The position numbers and the translations under genes are program-made. Source: DAOVXM01 sp963746255 (GTDB lineage: Bacteria > Chloroflexota > Anaerolineae > Anaerolineales > UBA4823). Taken from it: 64,000 bases of DNA. Within the stretch, counting starts at the first letter, position 1. The number at the start of each line of letters is the position of its first letter. The DNA lies in assembly GCA_963746255.1 (NCBI GenBank), contig CAVVAJ010000009.1, forward strand, positions 930,001 through 994,000, given 5' to 3'. Below the pieces are notes generated by a model. That model was not told the origin of the DNA, made no database searches, and saw only the letters and a list, made by a program, of their open reading frames with translations. This document shows positions 43,389 through 52,732 of this stretch, piece by piece.

Positions 43389-45179
43389 ATGAAAAATCAT
43401 CAGTTTGATGTTGTGGTCGTCGGTGCCGGTGGAGCGGGATTGATGGCGGCCTTACATGCTTCAAAAACCGCGAATACCGCCGTTCTCAGCAAGCTCTACC
43501 CAACCCGCTCGCATACTGGCGCAGCCCAAGGGGGAGTCGGAGCGGCTTTGGGCAATATCGAGGAAGACCATCCAGAGTGGCATACGTATGACACGGTTAA
43601 GGGTAGCGATTATCTTGGCGATCAAGACGCCATCGAGTTCATGTGCGAAGAAGCAGTTGAGGCTGTAATTGAACTCGAACATATGGGCTTACCCTTCTCC
43701 AGAACAGAGGACGGTCTCATCGCCCAACGCCCGTTCGGCGGTCACACCAACAATGAGACCGGCAAACCGGTCCGCCGGGCATGCTACGCAGCCGACCGCA
43801 CCGGTCATATGATCTTGCAGACCCTTTACCAACAATGCATCAAGAATCATGTCAATTTCTATGATGAGTATCACGTCGTCGACCTGCTAGTCGTCGATGG
43901 TATTACCACTGGGATTATCGCGATAGCACTGGCAACTGGTGAGTTCCACACTTTCCATGCAAAGGCAGTGATTTTTGCAACTGGCGGTCATGGGCGTATC
44001 TGGGAGATCACCTCCAATGCCTATGCCTATAGTGGTGATGGCGTCGCGATTACATTGCGACGTGGAATCCCCGCAGAGGACATGGAATTCTTCCAATTTC
44101 ACCCTACAGGCATCTACAAATTAGGTATCCTCATCACCGAAGGTGTGCGTGGGGAAGGCGGCGTCCTGCTTAACGGCAAAGGTGAGCGCTTCATGGACGA
44201 ATATGCTCCCACCGTTAAGGACTTAGCCTCACGGGATGTGATCAGCCGGGCGATGTTCCTCGAGATGCAAGCTGGGCGCGGGGTTAATGGGAAACGGTAT
44301 TTGTACCTGGATGTCCGTCCCGAGTCGGTCAACAAATACGCTGCTCTTGACGGGCGCAAGCGACCTGATGGTTCTCCCTACGTGGTAACCGCAGAAGAGA
44401 TCCTCGGCAAGCTGCCAGATATTGTGGATTTCTGCCGCACCTACCTTGGTGTTGACCCGGTCGCCCAACCGATGCCTGTCCAACCGACAGCCCATTATGC
44501 CATGGGCGGGATACCAACCAATATGTACGGTGAGGTCGTAATCGACGAACACAATACGATCATGCCCGGTCTGTATGCCGCAGGGGAGGTTGGCTGTGTA
44601 TCCGTTCATGGTGCGAACCGATTAGGTACAAACTCGCTGCTCGACTTGTTGGTATTTGGGAAATACTCCGGAATCAAAGCCGCCGAGTACGCAAATCAAG
44701 CCAACTTTACCCCATTACCTGCCGATCCAACCGAATTTTCACGAGCCCAGTTTGCAGCATTGCGCGAGAATTCAGGGCAGGAGAACGTGGTACAGATTGC
44801 GAACGAGATGAAGAGTGTCATGAACGACTATGTCGGTGTCTTCCGCACCGAAGATGGTATGCAGCAGGCGCTCGACAAAGTACGCGAACTAAAAGAACGC
44901 TTCAAGCACGTCAAAGTCCAGGACACCGGCAGCATTTTCAACACCGACCTGTTGAATACCTGGGAGCTGGGCAATCTGATTGAACTGGCCGAAGTAACTA
45001 CTGTTTCCGCGCTGGCGCGTAAGGAAAGCCGCGGCGCGCATGCCCGGGAAGATTATCCCAAGCGCAATGATGCCGAGTGGATGAAACACACGCTAGCTTG
45101 GCTGCAGGATGGTGAGGTCACACTGCGCTACAAACCAGTCGTTCTGACCAAATTCGAACCCAAAGAACGAGTTTACTAG
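43389..45179 (+). CDS. sdhA: Succinate dehydrogenase flavoprotein subunit
   Basis: 596 residues from ATG 43389 (GGAGGA 7 bp upstream). FAD-binding VVVGAGGAGLMAALHA near the start, covalent FAD His42 in TRSHTGAAQGG, substrate loop FGGHTNNETGKPVRRACYAA, active-site QFHPTGIYKLG, then PTAHYAMGGIPTN and GLYAAGEVGCVSVHGANRLG. C-terminal helical domain includes ESRGAHAREDYP. Oxidises succinate to fumarate on the inner membrane face. Confidence 0.97.
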   Translation: MKNHQFDVVVVGAGGAGLMAALHASKTANTAVLSKLYPTRSHTGAAQGGVGAALGNIEEDHPEWHTYDTVKGSDYLGDQDAIEFMCEEAVEAVIELEHMGLPFSRTEDGLIAQRPFGGHTNNETGKPVRRACYAADRTGHMILQTLYQQCIKNHVNFYDEYHVVDLLVVDGITTGIIAIALATGEFHTFHAKAVIFATGGHGRIWEITSNAYAYSGDGVAITLRRGIPAEDMEFFQFHPTGIYKLGILITEGVRGEGGVLLNGKGERFMDEYAPTVKDLASRDVISRAMFLEMQAGRGVNGKRYLYLDVRPESVNKYAALDGRKRPDGSPYVVTAEEILGKLPDIVDFCRTYLGVDPVAQPMPVQPTAHYAMGGIPTNMYGEVVIDEHNTIMPGLYAAGEVGCVSVHGANRLGTNSLLDLLVFGKYSGIKAAEYANQANFTPLPADPTEFSRAQFAALRENSGQENVVQIANEMKSVMNDYVGVFRTEDGMQQALDKVRELKERFKHVKVQDTGSIFNTDLLNTWELGNLIELAEVTTVSALARKESRGAHAREDYPKRNDAEWMKHTLAWLQDGEVTLRYKPVVLTKFEPKERVY

Positions 45180-45194
45180 GACAGGTGGATGACG

Positions 45195-45899
45195 ATGCAA
45201 ATAAAGCTAAAAGTTTTCCGCTACAATCCCGAAAAAGATAAGAAAGCGCACCACGATACCTACACGCTCGAAGTGGAACCAACTGACCGAGTGCTCGACC
45301 TGCTGGAATTTGTCAAAGGACAGATTGACGGTACACTCTCCTTCCGCCGCTCCTGTGCGCACGGTGTCTGCGGTTCAGATGCGATCCGGATTAACGGGCG
45401 CAACCGCTTGGCCTGTAAAGTGCTCGTGCGTGATCTGAAGAGCCGCAAGATCGTTGTCGAACCAATCCTGGGTCTAAGGGTTATTAAAGATTTGATCGTC
45501 GATATGGAGCCATTCTTTGACAATTACCGCGCGATCATGCCGTACTTGATCAATGATGAGCCGCCGCCGAAACGCGAGCGGGAGCAGAGCATCGCACAAC
45601 GCGAGCGCTTCGACGATACCACCAAATGCATCCTGTGCGCCGCTTGCACTACCTCTTGTCCCTCCTATTGGGCTAATGAAGCCTACCTTGGGCCGGCTTC
45701 TCTCGTAAACGCCCATCGCTTTATTTTCGACAGCCGCGATCGCGCTGGGGCTGAACGATTGAAGATCCTAAATGAATCCTGGGGTGTCTACCGCTGCCAC
45801 ACGATATTTAACTGCACGGATGCTTGTCCGCGCGAAATTGAAGTTACTCAAGCCATCGGGGAGGTAAAAAAGGCTCTAGCAACCGGTAAGATAGACTGA
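45195..45899 (+). CDS. sdhB: Succinate dehydrogenase iron-sulfur subunit
   Basis: About 234 residues. Of two in-frame ATGs, the second (45195) has correct distance to AGGTGG; 45189 is the alternative. [2Fe-2S] ligands in SCAHGVCGSDAIRING and LACK; [4Fe-4S] in CILCAACTTSCP; [3Fe-4S] in CHTIFNCTDACP. It relays electrons from FAD to quinone. Last gene of sdhCDAB. Confidence 0.96.
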   Translation: MQIKLKVFRYNPEKDKKAHHDTYTLEVEPTDRVLDLLEFVKGQIDGTLSFRRSCAHGVCGSDAIRINGRNRLACKVLVRDLKSRKIVVEPILGLRVIKDLIVDMEPFFDNYRAIMPYLINDEPPPKREREQSIAQRERFDDTTKCILCAACTTSCPSYWANEAYLGPASLVNAHRFIFDSRDRAGAERLKILNESWGVYRCHTIFNCTDACPREIEVTQAIGEVKKALATGKID

Positions 45900-45968
45900 G
45901 GCGATCATTCTCGATTTATCATAACCTTTGGATCCAAATTCCGATCCGGATTGAAAATTGGCTGCGAT

Positions 45969-45996
45969 GGGCAGGCTTCAAAACCTGCCCTTTTTT
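45969..45996 (+). terminator. Intrinsic terminator of sdhCDAB
   Basis: Perfect 7-bp stem GGGCAGG/CCTGCCC, 8-base loop, six T. Confidence 0.9.
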
Positions 45997-46046
45997 ATGA
46001 AGTCTGTTCTAATAATATTCATCCACCTTCATCCTGTCTGTTGAGC

Positions 46047-46075
46047 TTGCCGCGTGTTGTTGGGAATGCTATAAT
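46047..46075 (+). promoter_or_regulatory. Promoter of tRNA-Arg
   Basis: TTGCCG (46047-46052), 17-bp spacer, TATAAT (46070-46075) with an upstream TG forming an extended -10. The tRNA begins 14 bp further on. Confidence 0.65.
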
Positions 46076-46088
46076 CACGCTGCGAAAT

Positions 46089-46161
46089 GCCCCAGTAGCT
46101 CAATGGATAGAGCGAGGCTCTCCTAAGGCCGTGGTTGTAGGTTCAACTCCTACCTGGGGTA
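46089..46161 (+). tRNA. tRNA-Arg (anticodon CCU)
   Basis: 73 nt. Acceptor GCCCCAG/CTGGGGT, D stem GCTC/GAGC, anticodon loop CTCCTAA giving CCU (reads AGG), T arm GTAGG-TTCAACT-CCTAC and discriminator A. The anticodon stem has one A-G mismatch at its top. No CCA is encoded. Confidence 0.95.
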
Positions 46162-46647
46162 CTCTTCCATCTCTTATTTATCGCGAAGTCTTGAAAACTG
46201 TACTTCTACTTTTGCTTTGATCAGTATCACCCTTCAACCAAGTAGATTCACCATCATTCGCTGAATTTATCGGTAGGTTACTTGTGAACGTCACACGTGC
46301 GTGTACACGACTCTCTTATCCGCGAGCAGCAACAGAATAGGATGAACTAAATACATTTGCTTGACGCACATGGGATTATAAGTAAAATCCAAATGGCAAA
46401 TATCTCACATACTGGTAAGAGAAATTTCCATTAATCGCATACACCAAGTTGCATGGTTAATAACAACCTAGATTTTCGGGAAGCAGTGCTGTAACGCAGA
46501 AATGTGATCATGCAATTGTCACCCCACAACAGCAATTCGGGATAAGAACACAACTAAAACCACACCAAAAAGTATGGAACGATCTAGCCTCAAATAGTTG
46601 GAGAAATACTTACCAATATGATACACACCTAAACCAGTATCTATCGT
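46162..46647. other. Gene-free AT-rich gap
   Basis: 486 bp without a credible gene. A short palindrome ACACGTGCGTGT lies near 46294-46305. I see no terminator or clear promoter for the next gene. Confidence 0.3.
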
Positions 46648-48177
46648 ATGCCAAACACCACCAGCAACCAGCCACCTAGGGTCAACCTACGGAAAAGAAT
46701 CCGGTTGTTCATTCGGAGTATCCGCCGGCCAATCACACTTGAACGGCGGGCAACAGTCCAGATTCGCCTGAGCGAGGCATCTAAACCGGATTTCAGCTAT
46801 TACCTGCTGGTAGTCTTATCCAGCATTATTGCGACAATGGGGCTGTTGGTTAACTCGCCAGCAATTATCATTGGCGCGATGCTGGTGGCCCCGCTCATGT
46901 CGCCGATTATCGGTATTGGTTTAGCTTCGATAACCGGTAATGAACGATTGTTGCGAGATAGCTTAGTCGGGCTGTTCTTAGGGGCGGTGCTTGCAGTAAC
47001 TATTTCAATTTTGATCACCTTGGGCAACTTGCAGTTGCCTTTTACCATCTTAGAAGAGATACCCAGCGAAGTGCTATCCCGGACCCGGCCTGGTCCGATT
47101 GATCTGGTTGTTGCGTTAGCTGGAGGCAGCGCGGCGGCGTTCGCTCTCGCTATGCCGAATATATCAGCTGCCCTACCGGGTGTGGCAATTGCTACAGCTT
47201 TGATGCCGCCGGTATGTTCAATCGGCATCGCATTGGCAATGAGACGCCCAGAGGTTGCTGGGGGCGCATTGCTGTTGTTCATAACCAATGCCATTACAAT
47301 TGCCTTCTCAGCAACAGCAGTCTTTTTCTTGTTGGGTTTTGCACCGCGTGTGGTTTCGAAAGCTAAACAAGCACCGCGAAGTTTATTTATTTCGGGATTC
47401 TTAACAATAGCATTGTTGGGCTCATTAAGCTACTTAAGCTATGAATTCGTAAAAGATGCAAATGAGAAGAAGGAAATGGAGTCAACTATTCGTGAAGAAG
47501 TAGCTAACCTCGGGCATCCCGATCTGATTGAAATGCAGGTGGACCGGGAAGGAGACCACTTAAACATAGCGCTTGTCCTGCGGACAATAAGCCCGCTACG
47601 TTTTGAGGATAGCGTTGCCCTGCAAGAAGCACTTGCTAACCGGTTGCAGCTACCAGTTGCAGTGGTGATAAACCAAGTATTTGCAGCTGCACTGGACCCC
47701 CTCATCCCTCCAACACTGACACCTACACCAACACTCACAAAGACCTCCACCCCAGGACCAAGTCCCACAGCGACATTAACCCGCACCCCGCGACCTTCAA
47801 TTACCCCAACTTTGACAAACACAAGCACAGCAACTGCTACCCTCACTCCTACGTCTACAACAACTCCTTTTTACGCCCAAGCGAAAAACACCCGGCTGCC
47901 AGATCTCTCACTACGTCAATGGGCAGGTGGGCCAGAGATCGCCCGAATCCAAAGCTTACAGCTTCTTACAGTGCTGTATCGCCATGAAATTGTTGATGGA
48001 ATCGTTTGGATCGAGGTAAGGGATGAAGAAGGTCGCATCGGTTGGATCGCGCAAGTTTACTTAGTTACGCTAACAGCAACCTCCACAGCATCACCCAATC
48101 CATCTATGACACCCACCCCAACAACCAGCCCAACCCTTGCACCTGTATTACCAATGACATCTACCAACACACCATAA
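46648..48177 (+). CDS. DUF389 membrane protein with C-terminal SH3-like domain
   Basis: 509 residues. Residues 35-265 are the DUF389 membrane core: NSPAIIIGAMLVAPLMSPII (about 69-88), GIGLASITGN and a run of five or six helices including AGGSAAAFALAMPNISAALP. A short ferredoxin-like domain follows. A 50-residue Thr/Pro linker (TPTLTKTSTPGPSPTATLTR) leads to a bacterial SH3-type domain with LPDLSLRQWAGGPEIARIQS, and another Thr/Pro tail. The linker and SH3 part probably lie outside the membrane and may bind cell-envelope material. DUF389 itself has no known activity. Start lacks a good ribosome site. Confidence 0.85.
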   Translation: MPNTTSNQPPRVNLRKRIRLFIRSIRRPITLERRATVQIRLSEASKPDFSYYLLVVLSSIIATMGLLVNSPAIIIGAMLVAPLMSPIIGIGLASITGNERLLRDSLVGLFLGAVLAVTISILITLGNLQLPFTILEEIPSEVLSRTRPGPIDLVVALAGGSAAAFALAMPNISAALPGVAIATALMPPVCSIGIALAMRRPEVAGGALLLFITNAITIAFSATAVFFLLGFAPRVVSKAKQAPRSLFISGFLTIALLGSLSYLSYEFVKDANEKKEMESTIREEVANLGHPDLIEMQVDREGDHLNIALVLRTISPLRFEDSVALQEALANRLQLPVAVVINQVFAAALDPLIPPTLTPTPTLTKTSTPGPSPTATLTRTPRPSITPTLTNTSTATATLTPTSTTTPFYAQAKNTRLPDLSLRQWAGGPEIARIQSLQLLTVLYRHEIVDGIVWIEVRDEEGRIGWIAQVYLVTLTATSTASPNPSMTPTPTTSPTLAPVLPMTSTNTP

Positions 48178-48472
48178 GCAGCGACTATTATCTCATCGCT
48201 ACATTCTTTTCGAGGTATATGCTGTGTTGATGATGAAATCGAAAACAAACCACATCTATTCAGGTTGATTTTTTAATCTCTCGTACCAGATCGTTCGCTG
48301 TATTTTAATATTCCCAAGCGCACCAAAGCCTCGTGTAATCAGTGAAATCCAGTCCATGATTGCTCTCGAGTATACAAGCCGGATGTTACTTTTCGCTGAC
48401 GAACTATTTCCATACACATCAAGCAGAAAGCCAAAATGTGTACGACTAACTAGTTCAATGATGATTGTGGGG

Positions 48473-49588
48473 TTATGCTATTTCGCCAGTTATGTCAGTC
48501 GATGGGGTGATATGATCATCTTTCCAAACCGGATCGCGCAGCAGCAGATAGACTACCGGTATCATCGTCAGCAAACCATACACTCCAGTATTGAATGACA
48601 GTACCGGATCACTTGCCCGGTAGACCATAATCGTGAAGAATGAGATCACCTGGTTGTTAAGCGCATGCAGGAAAGCCACCAGCCATATACTGCCGGTCTT
48701 GAGCATAACATGTCCTAGCACGAAGCCCAACAGCACCGTGTAGATGGTCATCAGCAGCGTGCCCCACAGCGGTTGACCAGGGTAATTGTGTCCCATCCAG
48801 ATCACCGGATAGTGCCAGACGCCCCAGATCAGACCTACCAGCAGCACACCGCGCTTCTTTCCCAATTTGATCAGTTGGCCTTGCAGGTAGCCACGCCAAC
48901 CGTATTCCTCTCCGAAGCCCATAACGATCCCTAAGAACGCCCCGATCAAGACAGTCTGCAGTGTCATTACCAGCAGGAACACTTCGGGGGACATACTCCC
49001 TGATTGAACTCCTAGACTCTCCATTACTTCAGGTATATCTACCCGTTCACCTAGCCCAAACAATGCGTTTAATGCAGCCTGCAGCCCATAAAACAATACA
49101 AATGCTGCTCCCCATAAAAGCCAGTCTAGGACTCGCCCCCCTCGCAGGCCGGCTTTTGTGAAAGCATCCTTCCCGCTGAGTACCCGAATGGCAACTAACA
49201 GCATCAGGACCAAGATGTTGAGTGCGCCGCCGATCGTACTGATGGTTATGGCCTGCTCAGGCATCAGTACAGATAGTACCGCCAGCGCGATGTATGCCAA
49301 GGTAAACAGGATGTACAAGTAGAAAAACAACCTTGGTCGCTCTCGATAGGTGCGGAAATATACTGGACTATCTTTGAAAAAGAAAACTCCTAATACAATG
49401 GCTGTAAATGCTGGGATCAGCATCTGGAGTTGTAAGAGCAGCAACGTGGATGCGCCCTCGCCAAATCCTGCCCACTGCCATAAAAATAGGTCAATCAGGA
49501 TAGTGATTAGGAAAGTCAAGCCCAAGAAAGTCCCCACTTGACGCCAATTTATGGGCGATACCTTGGGTTGTTGTGTAATTTGGTCCAT
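48473..49588 (-). CDS. CPBP-family intramembrane metalloprotease
   Basis: 371 residues from ATG 49588 (GAAGG upstream); an ATG at 49633 would add 15 residues. About eight membrane helices. The catalytic signature is FGEEYGWRGYLQG (EExxxR), followed by GVWHYPVIWMGHN with the zinc-site His and FLHALNNQVISFF with HxxxN, all in the normal order. Relatives process prenylated or membrane proteins or act in self-immunity to peptides. No partner gene is adjacent. The gap of 295 bp downstream shows nothing. Confidence 0.9.
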   Translation of the reverse strand: MDQITQQPKVSPINWRQVGTFLGLTFLITILIDLFLWQWAGFGEGASTLLLLQLQMLIPAFTAIVLGVFFFKDSPVYFRTYRERPRLFFYLYILFTLAYIALAVLSVLMPEQAITISTIGGALNILVLMLLVAIRVLSGKDAFTKAGLRGGRVLDWLLWGAAFVLFYGLQAALNALFGLGERVDIPEVMESLGVQSGSMSPEVFLLVMTLQTVLIGAFLGIVMGFGEEYGWRGYLQGQLIKLGKKRGVLLVGLIWGVWHYPVIWMGHNYPGQPLWGTLLMTIYTVLLGFVLGHVMLKTGSIWLVAFLHALNNQVISFFTIMVYRASDPVLSFNTGVYGLLTMIPVVYLLLRDPVWKDDHITPSTDITGEIA

Positions 49589-49633
49589 GATTTTTTCGCC
49601 TTCTATTTGATGAAAATAGGTTTTTGCGCTCAT

Positions 49634-50118
49634 CCCGCTTTCACCGGTCTTCTTTGCGCGTTCAGACCGGCAGATTCATATCGTATAGTTAATTGAGCTA
49701 TTGTTATTGGGGTGTTAACATCTCCATTCTGTCGATCTCTAGCTTGGCACAGCCGTCTTTGGTAGGGACAACTGGAGATCATTAATTATCATTTTTACGC
49801 CACTGAAGTCTTTATTTCCAGTAGAATAGTTCAAATACCTGAACTCCATAATGATATCTTAATCCCAGAAGCTGGTAATAGATTGTATAAGTAAGGAGGA
49901 AAGCATTAATTTAATATTATGCAGGTAAACCATAATTACCAGGTTCTTCCGTCACATCTGCTATAATCAAAGCTTTGGAAGATAGTTGGATGTCAGCTAC
50001 AGCTTGATTTTAACGGAACCGATCATAGGTCAATAAATATTTAACACAGCTAAAGGTGCACAACTCCTTCGATCCTAAAAAAACTGGAGAACATTTAACT
50101 TAGACAAGGACAGTACAA
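49634..50118. other. Gene-free region with one promoter candidate
   Basis: 485 bp with no gene. TGCTATAAT at 49959-49967 is an extended -10 box about 150 bp before the META lipoprotein. Otherwise nothing seen. Confidence 0.35.
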
Positions 50119-52170
50119 ATGAATAAAAAATATCTACTCATACCGATTATGCTGGTGGTGTTGCTTCTGGCGGCATGCGGTGGTGGTGATACCGCTACAC
50201 CAGAAACTACCGATGCACCCACCAATACACCGCAGGAAGCCATTGAACCCCAACCAATGATCGAACCCGTATCGACAGAGGCAGTGCAGGACATCATCTG
50301 GCAATGGAACGGTTTAATCGAGACGCAGCCCGCAGCCCAATCCATGGTACCGAACCCAGAGAACTACACTCTCACCCTACGTTCCGATAACACATTCAGC
50401 GCTCAAGCTGACTGCAACATGCTCGGTGGCAGCTACCAGGCCGAAGGCAGCTTTATCACTTTCAGCTTAGGTCCGTCAACCATGGCTGAATGCGCTGAGG
50501 AATCGTTTTACAACCAATATATAGCGATGTTAGGGAGCGTGGCCACCTTTGGCATGCTAGGCGATCAGATGGTTCTTGGCCTGCAAGATAACGCTGGTCA
50601 AATGCAGTTTGCGAATGCTGGTCCTGCGGAGGTTATTCCCACACCTACCGCGCGCGCCTGCGACTCTGGGATTGACCCAGAAACCGTCTCTATTGATACC
50701 CAGGACTTGTACGAAAACTACCTGGCGGAATGTGTTCTAGCCACAGCTTACGATAAGTCGATGCCCCCCACAACTATCGGCCTACCTGACAATATCCAAG
50801 TCTACTTCGATCCTCTCGAGACCCAGGAAAGACAACCGGGCGATCCGATCTTATACATTGTTCCAGTCGCTGAATATATTGCGCTGTGGCAAGCCAACGG
50901 CAATCAAAGTGTCGCCGAGAGTGTGCTGGCATTGAAAGAACTGCTTGAAACAAAACCAGAACCCATACCGACCTCTGGACTGCCCATTTTGCCCTATGAA
51001 GAAGTAATGGGCGTGCCTGACATTCAGGTACAAGGCAAATACCTGACCATCACTAAAGGGGAAGGTGTACGCTTCGTTTCGCGTTTCTCTCAGGGTCCCA
51101 ATCCTGTCACCAGTGACAATCCGCCCTTATTCTACACTTTCCAGGGTTTCAGCAGCGATGGCGTGTACCTGATCTCTTTCTTCAACCCGCTCACCACTAC
51201 AACCTTACCGGCTTCCGAGGAAATCACAGAAGAGGAGCGGCAGCAGATGGATGAGGATAACGAGGCTTATCTCGAAGCCAAGACTACCCAGCTAAACACC
51301 CTCAGCACCTCGGACTGGATTCCAGACCTCAACACACTGGATGCAATGATCACATCGCTGAAATATGGCCCCGAGCCGGACGCTCCTCAGCCCAGCAACC
51401 CCCTCACCAACATCAGATGGCTCTGGACCACGCTCACACAAACCAATCCGGCATCCCAGTCGGTGATCGCGGATCCTGAGTTTTACAATGTGGTGTTCCA
51501 ATCTGGTGGTGGGCTTCTCTATAGAGCTGACTGCAACACCGGCAGCGGTTCCTACACCATCAACGGTAACCAACTTACCATCACGTTAGGTCAAGCATCG
51601 TTGGTCGAGTGCGGGGAAGCTTCACTCTCAACCCAATTCACCGCTTTACTCACCAGCGTAGCGACCTACAGCTTTGAATCAGGCGGTCTCATCCTAGGGT
51701 TGAAAGACAACGCCGGGACAATGGGCTTCGTCAACGGCGGTACGTATGTTGACACCACCCCACCCGGAACTGGTGTACCAACAGCTACGACCACCGATGC
51801 GGTAAATGTACGCAGTGGACCCGGTACCGAGTACTTCGCCTACGGTGTGGTATCGACTGGCACCACCTTTGAGGTGGTTGGCGTCAGCGGAGACGGACAA
51901 TGGTGGCATGTTGTGGTGCCGACGAGCCTTTCTCCCTCGGGACGGGGCTGGGTTAACACCAATTATTGCGAAACTGAGAACACCGAAAATGTACCAGTTG
52001 TACCCGCTCCTCCGCTGGATACACCGACCGCGTCATTTACCGCGACATTGGCACCGGAAGCCACGGGAACACTTGCACCTGAAGCAACAGCTTCAGCTAC
52101 CTCCGAACCGGAAGCCACGGAAACACCTACGCCTGAAGCGACAGCTGCCACGGCATCATCCAATCAATAG
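50119..52170 (+). CDS. Lipoprotein with two META domains and an SH3-like domain
   Basis: 683 residues. Lipobox LAAC (Cys about 20), Thr/Pro linker, META (HslJ-like) domain 1 (about 55-175: IIWQWNGLIETQ, DCNMLGGSYQAEG, MAECAEESF, GQMQF). A 230-residue unassigned middle region follows (ILYIVPVAEYIALW, FVSRFSQGPNPV). META domain 2 (about 430-550) shows IRWLWTTLTQTN, DCNTGSGSYTING and LVECGEASL. Next is an SH3 type 3 domain, VNVRSGPGTEYFAYG to GRGWVNTNYC (about 557-615), and a repetitive EATETPTPEAT tail. The two META domains align closely, so one arose by duplication. Likely an envelope protein; ligand unknown. Confidence 0.85.
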   Translation: MNKKYLLIPIMLVVLLLAACGGGDTATPETTDAPTNTPQEAIEPQPMIEPVSTEAVQDIIWQWNGLIETQPAAQSMVPNPENYTLTLRSDNTFSAQADCNMLGGSYQAEGSFITFSLGPSTMAECAEESFYNQYIAMLGSVATFGMLGDQMVLGLQDNAGQMQFANAGPAEVIPTPTARACDSGIDPETVSIDTQDLYENYLAECVLATAYDKSMPPTTIGLPDNIQVYFDPLETQERQPGDPILYIVPVAEYIALWQANGNQSVAESVLALKELLETKPEPIPTSGLPILPYEEVMGVPDIQVQGKYLTITKGEGVRFVSRFSQGPNPVTSDNPPLFYTFQGFSSDGVYLISFFNPLTTTTLPASEEITEEERQQMDEDNEAYLEAKTTQLNTLSTSDWIPDLNTLDAMITSLKYGPEPDAPQPSNPLTNIRWLWTTLTQTNPASQSVIADPEFYNVVFQSGGGLLYRADCNTGSGSYTINGNQLTITLGQASLVECGEASLSTQFTALLTSVATYSFESGGLILGLKDNAGTMGFVNGGTYVDTTPPGTGVPTATTTDAVNVRSGPGTEYFAYGVVSTGTTFEVVGVSGDGQWWHVVVPTSLSPSGRGWVNTNYCETENTENVPVVPAPPLDTPTASFTATLAPEATGTLAPEATASATSEPEATETPTPEATAATASSNQ

Positions 52171-52360
52171 GCAAACAGTTGATGGATTGCGAGCTGATTA
52201 CTTATAGACGACCTGTAGGATGCAGAATGATCACTTCTGCTTTTGATGAAAATATTGTGAGCGGTAATACTAGCTGCAATATATGTACACCGGAGAGCGG
52301 TCAATTGGTGCTGTACGCTAGCGGCACCTCTGTTTTGATTTTCAAATAGTCTTCCCGCTG

Positions 52361-52397
52361 AACCTCCTGTGACCGGATGCGGTCGCAGGAGGTTTTG
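52361..52397 (+). terminator. Intrinsic terminator of the META lipoprotein
   Basis: AACCTCCTGTGACCG pairs with CGGTCGCAGGAGGTT (one mismatch), 4-base loop, then TTTT. Lies about 190 bp after the stop. Confidence 0.8.
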
Positions 52398-52550
52398 TTA
52401 TGAGTCATGATCAGAACTGTTATAAGCGTCATGGTCAACTTCTTTATGCAAGGCAATTTAGGAATGCAAAATACCTAATACACGGTCCCCCGTGGATAAT
52501 TTTTGGGGCTCACAATTCTAAACATGTGTTTGCATAATCAAGTAGATATC

Positions 52551-52669
52551 TAGTGCTTTGTCAAGGATGATAGTTTTATTCGATATCCGAGTAAATATGC
52601 CCTTGACAAAGCTTAAAGTGTTCCGTCTTCATTCTATTCTTACTGAACAATCATATTCGACGGAATACC
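52551..52669. repeat. Double-hairpin repeat, copy 2 (MITE-like)
   Basis: Second copy of the element at 28901. Its first hairpin is perfect (GCTTTGTCAAGG and CCTTGACAAAGC), its second nearly so (GTGTTCCGTC and GACGGAATAC). It starts TAGTG. The centre of each hairpin is shared with copy 1 (for example CGATATCCGAGT). It lies 64 bp before the radical-SAM gene. Confidence 0.75.
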
Positions 52670-52732
52670 ATCCATCTTTAATTATTACTGAGTGGCACTT
52701 ATAACCTACCAACATATGAGGAACATTCAATC

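Noticed and set aside
46089..46161. Integration site at the tRNA-Arg gene
   Set aside because: No second copy of the tRNA 3' end and no integrase is present downstream.
48473..49588. CPBP protease as part of a bacteriocin locus
   Set aside because: No double-glycine peptide, exporter or kinase-regulator pair lies nearby.
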